64,000 nt of DNA from assembly GCF_000425785.1 (NCBI RefSeq), contig NZ_KE384451.1:41283-105282 (forward strand), given 5' to 3'. Position 1 is the stretch's first letter; every line of letters begins with the position of its first letter. Both the position numbers and the translations under genes were made by a program. A model generated the notes under the pieces. The model was not told the DNA's origin, ran no database searches, and saw only the letters and a program-made list of their open reading frames with translations. Of the stretch, positions 50,225-58,747 are shown one piece after another. Origin of the DNA: Pseudomonas taiwanensis DSM 21245. Its GTDB lineage: Bacteria; Pseudomonadota; Gammaproteobacteria; Pseudomonadales; Pseudomonadaceae.

Positions 50225-51703
50225 TCAATAGCGCCAGATCACGTCGACGAAGGCGCGGTGCATGTACGAGTCCGCTTCCTGGCCATAGGCGTCGCCCGGC
50301 TTGAACACACCGGCACGCAGACGTACCAGGGCCGAAGGTTCGTCGATGGCCTGGCTCATCGACGCCGGCAGCAGGCCTTGCTTGAAGTACTTGGTGACGA
50401 CCACGTCCATCTCCTGGCCCAGGTCTTTCTCGCCATTGACCAGTGGGCGGTTCACGCCGTTGTCGTTGACCACGGCGTTGATGCCGCTGGAGCCGATGTT
50501 CTGTTGGTCATCGACACGCCAGAACTTGTGGTAGATGAAGCTTGCGTCGTAGTCGTCGCGCAGTTGCCAGGAGGCGAACAGGGTGGCCGCCTGCAGGTTG
50601 CCCAGCTCGCCACGGAACGCCTCGCCGAAGCGGTGGACGCGCGAACGGGTGCCGGTGAAGTTGGACCGGTTGCTTTCAAGGCCGGTCTGCTCGAAGTTGT
50701 TCGAGCCGTCGCTGCCGCCACCGCCGCTGCCACGGGCATAGGCCGCGCCGACTTGCCAGTTGGGGTCCAGGCGCAGGCGGATGCCGAGGTCGGTGCCCCA
50801 GGCGTTGACGTCACCGCTCTGCTTGCCGGTTGCCACCTGCTCGTTGCCCACTTGTTGGCTGCTCAGGGTGTCGCGGTCGCCCGTCAGCCAGGTGACGCTG
50901 CCCCAGTAGTTGACGGTGTGGTCGTTGCGCCAGTTGTAGGCATCGCTGTTGGCTTCCAGGCCCAGCCAGGTGAGGTCGCCAGTGCGGGTCTTGTCCAGTG
51001 CGTCGACGGTTTCGCCTGGGTTTTTCAGGCTGCCGCTGTCGTGGCTGTGGTGAGCGCGCAGGCCGACCCAGTGGCCAGGGGTCCACTGTGTGGCGACATT
51101 GCCGTAGACATGGGTGCGGTCCTTGTCTTCCGGCGCCAGTTCGGTGAGGTCGGTGCGGTATTCGCTGAAGCGCTGGGCCACGCCCAGGTCAGCCTTGAGC
51201 AGGGTGGTGTCGAAGGTCCAGTTCAGGGCTTCGATATTGGTGTCGCGCCACATGCCATCATCGCTGCGCAGGCGTTGGCGACCCAGGCGAAGCTGCTCGC
51301 CGGGGTAGGCGGTGAGGCCGCTGTAGCCGACCCAGAACTCGCGCAGGGCCAGGTAGCTCTTGTCTGGCGTGCGGCTGTCCTCGCCAGTGTCGGTGGTGGT
51401 GCCGTCGTCGTTCTGGCGCAGGGTGTCGGTTTCGATGGTGTCGGTAGCGGTCACGGCCTGGCCCATGGCGTAGGCACTCCAGTTACCGCGTTCGCCGTAC
51501 ACCCATGGACGCAGGTCCAGGCCCAGGCCATTGACGTCGCCGCCGGAGCGGGTGCCCAGGTCACGGTCGTCCTCGGACTGACCGGTGATTTTCACGTCTA
51601 GACCAAAGTTCTTCTCGGCGGTCATGTCCGCCAGGGTCGGGCACGACCACAGCAGGGCGAAGCTCAGGCCGATGCCGGCCTTCACGAAGGGATTGAGCGT
51701 CAT
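50225..51703 (-). CDS. algE: Outer-membrane alginate porin AlgE
   Basis: A 492-residue outer-membrane beta-barrel with signal peptide (about 1-25, LWSCPTLADM). It is rich in alternating amphipathic strands with conserved loops (GLDLRPWVYGERGNWSAYAMGQA, REFWVGYSGLTAYPGEQLRLGRQR) and ends in an aromatic-rich strand closing with WRY. AlgE forms the 18-stranded anion-selective pore through which alginate leaves the cell. The start overlaps algK by 4 bp. Confidence 0.95.
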   Translation of the reverse strand: MTLNPFVKAGIGLSFALLWSCPTLADMTAEKNFGLDVKITGQSEDDRDLGTRSGGDVNGLGLDLRPWVYGERGNWSAYAMGQAVTATDTIETDTLRQNDDGTTTDTGEDSRTPDKSYLALREFWVGYSGLTAYPGEQLRLGRQRLRSDDGMWRDTNIEALNWTFDTTLLKADLGVAQRFSEYRTDLTELAPEDKDRTHVYGNVATQWTPGHWVGLRAHHSHDSGSLKNPGETVDALDKTRTGDLTWLGLEANSDAYNWRNDHTVNYWGSVTWLTGDRDTLSSQQVGNEQVATGKQSGDVNAWGTDLGIRLRLDPNWQVGAAYARGSGGGGSDGSNNFEQTGLESNRSNFTGTRSRVHRFGEAFRGELGNLQAATLFASWQLRDDYDASFIYHKFWRVDDQQNIGSSGINAVVNDNGVNRPLVNGEKDLGQEMDVVVTKYFKQGLLPASMSQAIDEPSALVRLRAGVFKPGDAYGQEADSYMHRAFVDVIWRY

Positions 51704-53202
51704 AGCATGTCCTCACCGTCTACTTCTTTTTCATCGTCTTGCAGCGCTTCGATGGCCAGTGTGCTGGTGGCACCCCGGCCCATGCTGCCGCGTGCCTGCT
51801 TCTCCTGGGCCAGCAGTTGCTGGGCCTGGCTGCGTTGTTCAGGCGTGAGTTGCTGATCGAGCTGTGCAAGCAGTTCAGCCGACTGCGGCGTCGGGTTGGC
51901 CTGGGACAGCTGGGCGAACACCCAGGCGTTGGCCGGGTTGCTGCGGATACCATGGCCCTCGCTGAACAGCTGGGCCAGGGCGTAGTCGGCGCTGTTCTGG
52001 CCACCACGGGCGGCATTGAGCAAGTGGTCGACCGCTTTCTGCGGCTCGACATCGCCCAGGTATCCACGGCGGTACAGTTGGCCCAGGTAGTAGTCGGCAC
52101 TGACTTCGCCGGCGTTGGCCGCCGCTTGCAGGTGTTGTTCGGCCTTCACGGCATCGGCCGGTACGCTCTTGCCTTCGTAGTAGAGACGGCCAAGCAGCAG
52201 TTCAGCACGGGGCTGTTGCGCTTCGCGACCTTTGTCGATGTAAGCCATCAACTGGTCGGTGTCGCCCAGCTCGGGGAAGTCGTACACCAGTTGCGCGAGG
52301 CTGACCCAGGATGCCGGATTAGATGGCGCGATCTGTTCGAGCAGGTCCTTGGCGGTTTTCTCATCGGTCTGGCCGAGGTTGCGGTCGGCCAGGACGCGGG
52401 CGACGCTGTCGACGCGGCTGGCCGGCACCGAGCCGCGGGCGTAGGCCGACTTGAGCTGTTGCAGCAGGGCAGCCTGCTGGTCGGTCTGGCCCCGCTTCTG
52501 GTAGACGGTCGCCAATTCGGCATAGCAGACGTCCAGGGTGTTCAGGGCTTCCTTGCAGAGCGCCTCGACCTTGTCCAGATTCTGGTCATAGGTGCCTTGG
52601 GTGCGGTACAGCAGCACCTGGGCCAGGCCGGCTTCCGGATAGCCAGCCGCGCGCCACTGGTCGATCTGCTGCTGGGCGTTGACCTTGGGGAAGCTCTGCG
52701 GGTACAGCAGGTAAAGCATCGCCAGTGGGATCAGGGTCTTGTTTTCGCCCTGCGCCGAAGCCTGCTTGAGCAGCCGTTCAGCTTCCTCGCGCTCGGCCTG
52801 GGTGCTGTCGAGTTTGGCCACCAACAAGCGGCCAAGGCGCGCCTGGGCACGCGGCGAGGTTGCTGCCGCGGCGCGGTAGGTCGCTTCGGCTTCCTTGAAC
52901 TGCGCAGGGTCGCCACTGGTGACCTTGATGTCGGCCAGGCCCACCTGCGCGTCGCTGTAGCCCAGGTCGGCCAGCGCTTTGTAGTTGCGCTCGGCCAGGG
53001 CAGTGTCGCCACGCTTGAGCGCTTCGTTGGCCAGGCGCTGGTCGGGCAGACCGGCGCAACCGGCCAGGCTGACGGCCAGCGCCAGTGCACACCATGCAGA
53101 TGGGCGAGCGCTGCGCGCTCCAGTGGACGACGCAGGCCCTGTGGCTGTGGCCTTGAGTCGCGATGGAGGGCAGAGCCCTCGCAACGGCGTCATGCAATTC
53201 AT
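51700..53202 (-). CDS. algK: Alginate export lipoprotein AlgK (TPR/Sel1 repeats)
   Basis: A 500-residue outer-membrane lipoprotein of the alginate complex. The lipobox SLAGC puts the lipidated Cys at residue 49, followed by GLPDQRLANEALKRGD and Sel1-like/TPR repeats (for example AELLLGRLYYEGKSVPADAVKAEQHLQAA and DYYLGQLYRRGYLGDVEPQKAVDHLLNAA). It guides AlgE placement and scaffolds AlgX. I chose the ATG at 53202, behind AGAGG; another at 53193 is possible. In either case the region before the lipobox is unusually long (about 45 residues against about 20 or so normally). Confidence 0.93.
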   Translation of the reverse strand: MNCMTPLRGLCPPSRLKATATGPASSTGARSARPSAWCALALAVSLAGCAGLPDQRLANEALKRGDTALAERNYKALADLGYSDAQVGLADIKVTSGDPAQFKEAEATYRAAAATSPRAQARLGRLLVAKLDSTQAEREEAERLLKQASAQGENKTLIPLAMLYLLYPQSFPKVNAQQQIDQWRAAGYPEAGLAQVLLYRTQGTYDQNLDKVEALCKEALNTLDVCYAELATVYQKRGQTDQQAALLQQLKSAYARGSVPASRVDSVARVLADRNLGQTDEKTAKDLLEQIAPSNPASWVSLAQLVYDFPELGDTDQLMAYIDKGREAQQPRAELLLGRLYYEGKSVPADAVKAEQHLQAAANAGEVSADYYLGQLYRRGYLGDVEPQKAVDHLLNAARGGQNSADYALAQLFSEGHGIRSNPANAWVFAQLSQANPTPQSAELLAQLDQQLTPEQRSQAQQLLAQEKQARGSMGRGATSTLAIEALQDDEKEVDGEDML

Positions 53203-53215
53203 CAGCTCGATCCTC

Positions 53216-54382
53216 TTAAAGCCCACGGGCAACGGCTTTGTCGATCAACCAGTCCAGCGATGGACCACGGTCGCTGGTGACCGAGGCCGGGCGGCCGGCC
53301 AATTCGGCCGGCAAGGCGCCGTCAGGCTTGATTTGAACGCGGATATCGGAGGCCAGGTCTTCGCTGTTGAGGCTGGTGCTGCTGACGATATGGCCGGTGC
53401 GCACGTCGTCTTCGCCGGCGATCTGGAAGTTGACACGGGTGCCTGGTTGGACCTTGTCGAACTGGCGGTAGCTGAAGCGCGCCTCGATCAGCGGGTTGCT
53501 GGTACGCGGGATCAGCTGGAAGATCGGCTGGCCCTTGGCGGCGTACTGGCCGTCGTCCACCAGCTGGCGGGCGACCACGCAATCGCAGGGACTGGTGAGA
53601 GTCCCGGAGAGTTGCTTGCCGAACAATTCCTCGACCTTGGCCGGCTCCAGCTGCGAGTCGTCCAGATGGCCCTTGAGCATGTCCAGCATGCTGGTGCTGA
53701 AGCTGGCCAGCGGGGCGCCTTTGGCGATCAGGCCACCGCTTTCGACCAGGCTGCTCACCGTACCGTCGCGGGGCATGGTGACGTTGGTGGTCGGCACTGC
53801 CACCACGCCGGCTTCGGCATGGCTCACGAAATACATGCCATACAGCGACTTGGCCACGAAGCCGAAGGCGGCAATGCCCACCACGAACACGCCCAGGGTC
53901 ACGGTCACCGCTTTCAGGCGGCCGAAGGCCGACAGGCCGGTACCTGAATCCTTCTGCTTGCGGGCCTTGGTGAAGTTGTCGCGCTGCAGGGTGCTCAGTA
54001 CATCGCCGATGCTGATCAGCTCACCGGACAGGTGGCTGGTGATGATGTGGCGCAAGGTGGCGATGTCGCGTGGTTCCAGGTTCTGGAACTGCGCGCCGGT
54101 ACGGCCGGTGTCGGCGAGGTAGGAGCGCACCTGGAATTCGATGTCCATCGACAGGCCAAGGTTGTCGACCACGAACTGCAAGCGCCCGCGCAGCACATCG
54201 CCAACCTTCAGTGGCTGCTTGGTGTGGAAGCTCAGGCCACCGGCGGAAAGGTCGTCGACCTTCACATCATGGGGCTGGCGCTGGGCATCCAGGAAGCGCA
54301 GCTTGGCGGGGATGCGCACCCGGGCGTGTTGGCGCTGGGCTTCGGACTCATGCACGACGTTGACATTCACGGCGGTATTCAT
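53216..54382 (-). CDS. alg44: Alginate co-polymerase Alg44 (PilZ c-di-GMP receptor)
   Basis: A 388-residue inner-membrane protein. The N-terminal cytoplasmic PilZ domain (about 12-120) has R17-QHA-R21 and D44-LSAGG (S46), matching c-di-GMP ligands of P. aeruginosa Alg44. A membrane helix lies at about 160-180, and a periplasmic HlyD-like domain (about 190-375) follows. c-di-GMP binding here switches on Alg8. All visible binding residues are kept, so post-translational control is intact. It lies 13 bp before algK and 36 bp after alg8. Confidence 0.96.
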   Translation of the reverse strand: MNTAVNVNVVHESEAQRQHARVRIPAKLRFLDAQRQPHDVKVDDLSAGGLSFHTKQPLKVGDVLRGRLQFVVDNLGLSMDIEFQVRSYLADTGRTGAQFQNLEPRDIATLRHIITSHLSGELISIGDVLSTLQRDNFTKARKQKDSGTGLSAFGRLKAVTVTLGVFVVGIAAFGFVAKSLYGMYFVSHAEAGVVAVPTTNVTMPRDGTVSSLVESGGLIAKGAPLASFSTSMLDMLKGHLDDSQLEPAKVEELFGKQLSGTLTSPCDCVVARQLVDDGQYAAKGQPIFQLIPRTSNPLIEARFSYRQFDKVQPGTRVNFQIAGEDDVRTGHIVSSTSLNSEDLASDIRVQIKPDGALPAELAGRPASVTSDRGPSLDWLIDKAVARGL

Positions 54383-54418
54383 GGTGGTTTGTTCCTTTAG
54401 TTCCGATCCGGGTTGGGC

Positions 54419-55909
54419 TCACACGACCATGAACAGCACAGCAACGAAGATGCTGGCAGCCGAGAAGGTCATGGTCCGCGAGGACCAGGTGTTGAACCAT
54501 TGTTGAAAACTGGCGAGGTCGCGCTTCAGGGCAGTGGGCTGACGGGTCCAGGACTGCTTGTCGAGGCGGAAGAACACGTAGATCTTCATCAGCGCGCCGA
54601 CGATCTGGTTGTAATAGAGAATCAGCGGGTAGGCCGGACCCACGTTGTGGCCGGAGCACAGCAGCATCACCGTCAGGATCAGGCGGGTGATGCCGATCCA
54701 CAGCAGGTAAACCAGCAGGAAAGCCATGCCGAACTTGAGGCTGGCGATCACCGCCACGGTAAGGCCCAGCAGGCTGGTCCACATCGACACGCGTTGGTCG
54801 AACAGCACGATGCTGGTGAACAGCCCCAGGCGACGAACACCCAGTCCCAGGGCGCGGGAATTTTGCCGCAGGTTGTTGCCGTACCAGCGGTACATCAGCT
54901 TGCGACTGGCCTTCAGGAAGCTCTTCTCGGGCGGATGTTCGACCGTGTTGATGGCGGCATCGGGCACGTAGAAGGTGTCGTAACCCAGGCGCATCAGGCT
55001 GAACCAGCTGGACTTGTCGTCACCGGTGAGGAACTTGAACCGGCCCAGGCGCCAGTGCATCAGCGAGTCGCTTTCGACGTCGGCGATGAACTCGGGGTTG
55101 GTCACCACGCTGGCGCGGAACATCGACATGCGCCCGGTCATGGTCAGCACGCGCTTGCTCAGTGCCATCGAGCACATGTTGATGTGACGCTGAGCGAAGC
55201 GCAGCTTGTGCCACTCGCTCATGATGTAGCCGCCGCGCACTTCGCAGAATTCGTTGGTGGTCAGGCCGCCAACGTTGGGGTAGAGCTTGAACCAGGGCAC
55301 GGTCTTGTTCACCACGCCATCGGCCAGCACGGTATCGCCGTCGATGACCGCGACCACGGCGTTCTCGTCCGGCAGCATGCGCGAGATGGCGCGAAAGCCA
55401 TAGGCCAGGCCGTCGCGCTTGCCGGTGCCGGCGATGCGCACGATGTCGAGTTTCACATGTGCTGGCGGGTTGTACTTGGCCCACAGGCTTTTCACCAGCA
55501 GCTCGTCGGACATCTCCACCAGTGAGCACACCACGGTCGTCGGGTAGCCGCAGTTGATCGCTTCACGGATCACCGAGCTGTACACCTGGGCCGTGGTCAG
55601 TGCGTCGATGCGGAAGCTGGTCACCATCAGGTAGACATGCGACGGGTCAGCCGCCTTGCCCAGTTTCTGCACCTTGCGGCGCAGGTAGGGGTAGACCAGG
55701 TACAGGAAGATCATGCCGCGGATGAAATGGGTGGCGCCCATGGAGTAGCGCCAGATGCCGACTGCGCCGACCAGGAAGATGAAGTGCTTCGACTGCGAGT
55801 CGAAGATATCGCTGGGCAGGGCCAGGGCGATCAGCATGAGCAGGCTCATGTAGAGCAGCCACCCGGCGCACTGCAACAGCACTGTCTGGAGCCTTTGCAT
55901 GTTCAGCAT
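54419..55909 (-). CDS. alg8: Alginate polymerase Alg8 (GT2 glycosyltransferase)
   Basis: A 496-residue inner-membrane processive family-2 glycosyltransferase. N-terminal helices (about 10-30, 40-58, 65-85) lead to a GT-A domain with VVAVIDGDTVLADG (DxD-type Asp residues), KFLTGDDKSSW (about 290-300, catalytic Asp) and MYRWYGNNLRQN in the place of the Q/RxxRW motif. C-terminal helices follow. It polymerises GDP-mannuronate. The start is either ATG at 55909 or at 55900 (MQRLQ); neither has a strong ribosome site. It follows algD by 66 bp. Confidence 0.95.
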   Translation of the reverse strand: MLNMQRLQTVLLQCAGWLLYMSLLMLIALALPSDIFDSQSKHFIFLVGAVGIWRYSMGATHFIRGMIFLYLVYPYLRRKVQKLGKAADPSHVYLMVTSFRIDALTTAQVYSSVIREAINCGYPTTVVCSLVEMSDELLVKSLWAKYNPPAHVKLDIVRIAGTGKRDGLAYGFRAISRMLPDENAVVAVIDGDTVLADGVVNKTVPWFKLYPNVGGLTTNEFCEVRGGYIMSEWHKLRFAQRHINMCSMALSKRVLTMTGRMSMFRASVVTNPEFIADVESDSLMHWRLGRFKFLTGDDKSSWFSLMRLGYDTFYVPDAAINTVEHPPEKSFLKASRKLMYRWYGNNLRQNSRALGLGVRRLGLFTSIVLFDQRVSMWTSLLGLTVAVIASLKFGMAFLLVYLLWIGITRLILTVMLLCSGHNVGPAYPLILYYNQIVGALMKIYVFFRLDKQSWTRQPTALKRDLASFQQWFNTWSSRTMTFSAASIFVAVLFMVV

Positions 55910-55975
55910 CCGTCGCGAAATCAGAAAAAGGGAGGGCAGCGGCGGTGGGGAGGCCACCGCTGCCCGGCCAAGGGC

Positions 55976-57292
55976 TTACCAGCAGATACCTTCGGTACGG
56001 CTGGCAGCGCAGGTGCCTTTGCTCATGAAACCGACCAGGTCGATCACTTGCTTGCCGGCCGGCGCTTGCTCGGCAAGGGCGCGGAACTGCTCGTCACGGT
56101 TGCCCAGGACGATGATGTCGGCGTTGTCGATGACCTTTTGGAAGTTGGCGTTGAGCAGCGACGAGACATGCGGAATCTTCGACTCGATGTACTCTTTGTT
56201 CGCCCCGTGAACGCGGGCGTACTCGACGTTCTCGTCGTAGATATCCAGTTGATAGCCCTTGCCGATCAGGCGCTCGGCCAGTTCCACCAGCGGGCTTTCA
56301 CGCAGGTCGTCGGTGCCGGCCTTGAAGCTCAGGCCAAGCAGGGCGACCTTGCGCTTTTCATGGGCTTCGATCAGCTCGAAGGCGTTCTGGACCTGCGATT
56401 CGTTGCTGCGCATCAGCGAGTCGAGCAGGGGAGCGCGTACATCGAGGCTGGCGGCACGATAGGTGAGGGCGCGTACGTCCTTGGGCAGGCAGGAACCACC
56501 GAAGGCGAAGCCTGGGCGCATGTAGTACTGCGAAAGGTTCAGCACTTTGTCCTGGCAGACCACGTCCATCACATCGCGGCCATCGACACCCACCGCCTTG
56601 GCGATGTTGCCGATTTCATTGGCGAAGGTGACCTTGGTGGCGTGCCAGACGTTGCAGGTGTACTTGATCATCTCGGCCACTTCGATCGGCTTGCGGATGA
56701 TCGGAGCGTCGAGCTCTTCGTACAGGCTTTGCAGGATGTCGCCGCTGGCGCTGTCCAGTTCGCCAATGACGGTCATCGGTGGGTGGTCGTAATCCTTGAT
56801 CGCGGTGCTTTCGCGCAGGAACTCAGGGTTGACCGCGACGCCGAAGTCGACCCCGGCCTTCTTGCCCGAGCAGTCCTCGAGAATTGGGATGACCACGTTC
56901 TTGACGGTACCAGGCAGCACGGTGCTGCGTACCACGATGGTGTGACGACGGGTGGTGTCGCGCAGCACATAGCCGATTTCGCGGCACACCGACTCGATGT
57001 ACTCAAGGCCCAGGTCGCCGTTTTTCTTGCTCGGGGTGCCGACGCAGATCATCGATACATCGCTGGCACGGATGGCCTCGGCGAAGTCGGTGGTGCCACG
57101 CAGGCGGCCGTTGGCGATGCCTTGCTGCAGCAGTGCTTCCAGGCCTGGTTCGACGATGGGCGACTTACCCTGATTGATCAGGTCGATCTTGGTGCTGGAA
57201 ACGTCCACACCAATCACGTCATGGCCACGTGCCGTCAGGCAACCTGCACAGACTGCACCCACATAACCCAAACCAAAGATGCTGATACGCAT
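55976..57292 (-). CDS. algD: GDP-mannose 6-dehydrogenase AlgD
   Basis: A 438-residue UDP/GDP-sugar dehydrogenase making GDP-mannuronate, the committed step of alginate synthesis. RISIFGLGYVGAVCAGCLT is the N-terminal NAD-binding motif. GFAFGGSCLPKDVRAL (about 260-275) has the catalytic Cys, and VALLGLSFKAGTDDLRESPLVELAE is the C-terminal domain signature. I chose the ATG at 57292 with GAGGTGA upstream; an ATG 9 bp earlier is less likely. It is the first gene of the operon, behind a leader of about 430 nt. Confidence 0.97.
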   Translation of the reverse strand: MRISIFGLGYVGAVCAGCLTARGHDVIGVDVSSTKIDLINQGKSPIVEPGLEALLQQGIANGRLRGTTDFAEAIRASDVSMICVGTPSKKNGDLGLEYIESVCREIGYVLRDTTRRHTIVVRSTVLPGTVKNVVIPILEDCSGKKAGVDFGVAVNPEFLRESTAIKDYDHPPMTVIGELDSASGDILQSLYEELDAPIIRKPIEVAEMIKYTCNVWHATKVTFANEIGNIAKAVGVDGRDVMDVVCQDKVLNLSQYYMRPGFAFGGSCLPKDVRALTYRAASLDVRAPLLDSLMRSNESQVQNAFELIEAHEKRKVALLGLSFKAGTDDLRESPLVELAERLIGKGYQLDIYDENVEYARVHGANKEYIESKIPHVSSLLNANFQKVIDNADIIVLGNRDEQFRALAEQAPAGKQVIDLVGFMSKGTCAASRTEGICW

Positions 57293-58212
57293 CGCTATCA
57301 CCTCATGTGTTTATCACGCCAGCTCCTCCGGGAAGAGCCGGACTGGGTTGATTAACAACAGTTTTCGGGCGCACGGATCCATGGCGAAAGCACACTTCGC
57401 CGAGCGCAGGCATGAATGAATCCAGAGCGCACGAAGTTGTGCACTCAAAGTTGGCAGTCAAAAGCCAATAATTAAAAGGCGTGCCCTGAAATGCAGCCGT
57501 CTTTATTGCAAGGCGCTACTTGGCGCGATGCTGTGCTTGTTCTTTCAAGTGAAAAAATCCTTTGAAATCAACCACTAGGACGATTTGTTAGGGGCGCGTC
57601 TCTCCTGTAAAGACAGGGTTCTCGGGCTTTCCGTAGCCACTGTCGAAGTTTCCATGGCGGGTATGGATACCTGCCGTTGTCATCTGTAAGTCATCTCTCA
57701 CACCCACGGCGCAAGATATTCGTTACGGCACTATGAGCGATGGGTCGTAGCAGAAGTTCCGAGGTGGGTTCCGCTCGGATGAAAGATTTCTAAATATTTT
57801 TTCAGTGGCTAATACTTTCATTCTGATAGCACGTCCCGGTTTCGTACCTATATACAAAGGGCGAAGTCGGGGTGGGATGTTCTTGTGCCAGCATCCAAAA
57901 AATTTTTTCAAAAATCGTCAAAAAACTACGGGCGGTCTTATGGCGTTTGGCGATAAGGGGGTTGCTGCTGGATTTTTGGCGCTGGAAAAATGGCGCTTTG
58001 CCGAATGAAGCCTGCGCTGCCGTGGTGCAGGGTCACATTCAGACATATTCAAAGCCCATAAAAAGTCTAAGGCTTTCTCGATGGCTGCCGTTAAGCCCTA
58101 TGGACGCCCTTCGGGAGCTGTCCACGTACGAAGGAACGTCTTGGACATGCTTGGGACCACCTAAGGGCGCCTCATCCATCAACACACGGAAGAGTCGAGA
58201 GAGCGCCAACGT
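57293..58212. other. 920-bp intergenic region upstream of algD
   Basis: No credible gene was found. It holds the algD leader (57293-57725), a candidate sigma-22 promoter (57731-57759) and an AT-richer stretch (about 57780-57960, with TTTCTAAATATTTTTTCAG and CAAAAAATTTTTTC) that could bind AmrZ, AlgR, IHF or MvaT-type proteins. The rest, to the start of the next gene at 58213, would contain that gene's promoter. Two short frames at 57805-58008 and 57872-58216 are judged non-coding. Confidence 0.65.
57731..57759 (-). promoter_or_regulatory. Candidate AlgU (sigma-22) promoter of the alginate operon
   Basis: On the minus strand GAACTT (57759-57754) and TCATAG (57736-57731) are spaced by 17 bp, fitting the AlgU/sigma-E pattern GAACTT-N16/17-TCnnA. 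It lies about 440 bp upstream of the algD start, near the distance known for algD in P. aeruginosa. Confidence 0.65.
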
Positions 58213-58653
58213 ATGAAGAAGACATCGCTGTCACTGTTTGCCACGGCTTCGCTGATTTTTGCCGGAGGGGTGCAGGCGGGGCCGCCTGTAGAGGTAACGT
58301 TCAAGAATCTGGGAACACAGCCAGCTGTGTTGAAGCTAGTGACATCCAACGAGAGCAGTACTTACCAGATAGCCAATCCCAAACCTGACCAGACCGTTGA
58401 GCCTGGATCGGCGACCTACATGCGCGTTCAGCGCATTATCAGCCCGGACGTGAATGCCGCAATGGTGCGTTACACCATTGGTAGCAAAGCCTGTGCCTTC
58501 GGCACAACGTACCAACTGCGAACACTCCCAGGTGGAATCCAGAAGCCCGAATGGACAAAGGCTGCAACGCCGAGTGGTGGGGCCACTTGCCAGGCAACCA
58601 TTATCAGGACGGCTGCTGATTATTCGTGGGTCGTTGAGTTCACCATGAAATAG
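58213..58653 (+). CDS. Small secreted protein of unknown function
   Basis: A 146-residue protein with a clear signal peptide (MKKTSLSLFATASLIFAGGVQAG, cleavage about residue 22-23). The mature part is beta-rich with FKNLGTQPAVLKLVTSNESSTYQI and TMK at the end, and has two cysteines (KACAFG and GATCQA) that may form a disulfide. It could be a periplasmic or secreted Ig-like protein; I do not recognise the family. GC is lower than in the alginate genes. A hairpin follows. It lies upstream of the exporter operon on the same strand, which hints at a link. Confidence 0.65.
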   Translation: MKKTSLSLFATASLIFAGGVQAGPPVEVTFKNLGTQPAVLKLVTSNESSTYQIANPKPDQTVEPGSATYMRVQRIISPDVNAAMVRYTIGSKACAFGTTYQLRTLPGGIQKPEWTKAATPSGGATCQATIIRTAADYSWVVEFTMK

Positions 58654-58678
58654 CACACGGTAATAGCCTGGCCATGAA

Positions 58679-58708
58679 GGCACCTCATTGGCGAAGTGAT
58701 GAGGTGCC
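58679..58708 (+). terminator. Hairpin after the secreted-protein gene
   Basis: GGCACCTCAT (58679-58688) pairs perfectly with ATGAGGTGCC (58699-58708) over a 10-nt loop, then CTATTTC. It lies 40 bp before the next gene and may be a terminator or attenuator for the exporter operon. Confidence 0.6.
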
Positions 58709-58747
58709 GCTATTTCAAGATGCAATGGATATGTTGAGGTGCAATTA

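Noticed and set aside
57805..58216. Two short rightward open frames (57805-58008 and 57872-58216) upstream of the secreted-protein gene, the second ending in an ATGA-like overlap with it
   Set aside because: No convincing ribosome sites, atypical composition (Trp/Arg/Lys-rich in one, low complexity in the other), mutual overlap and no family resemblance.
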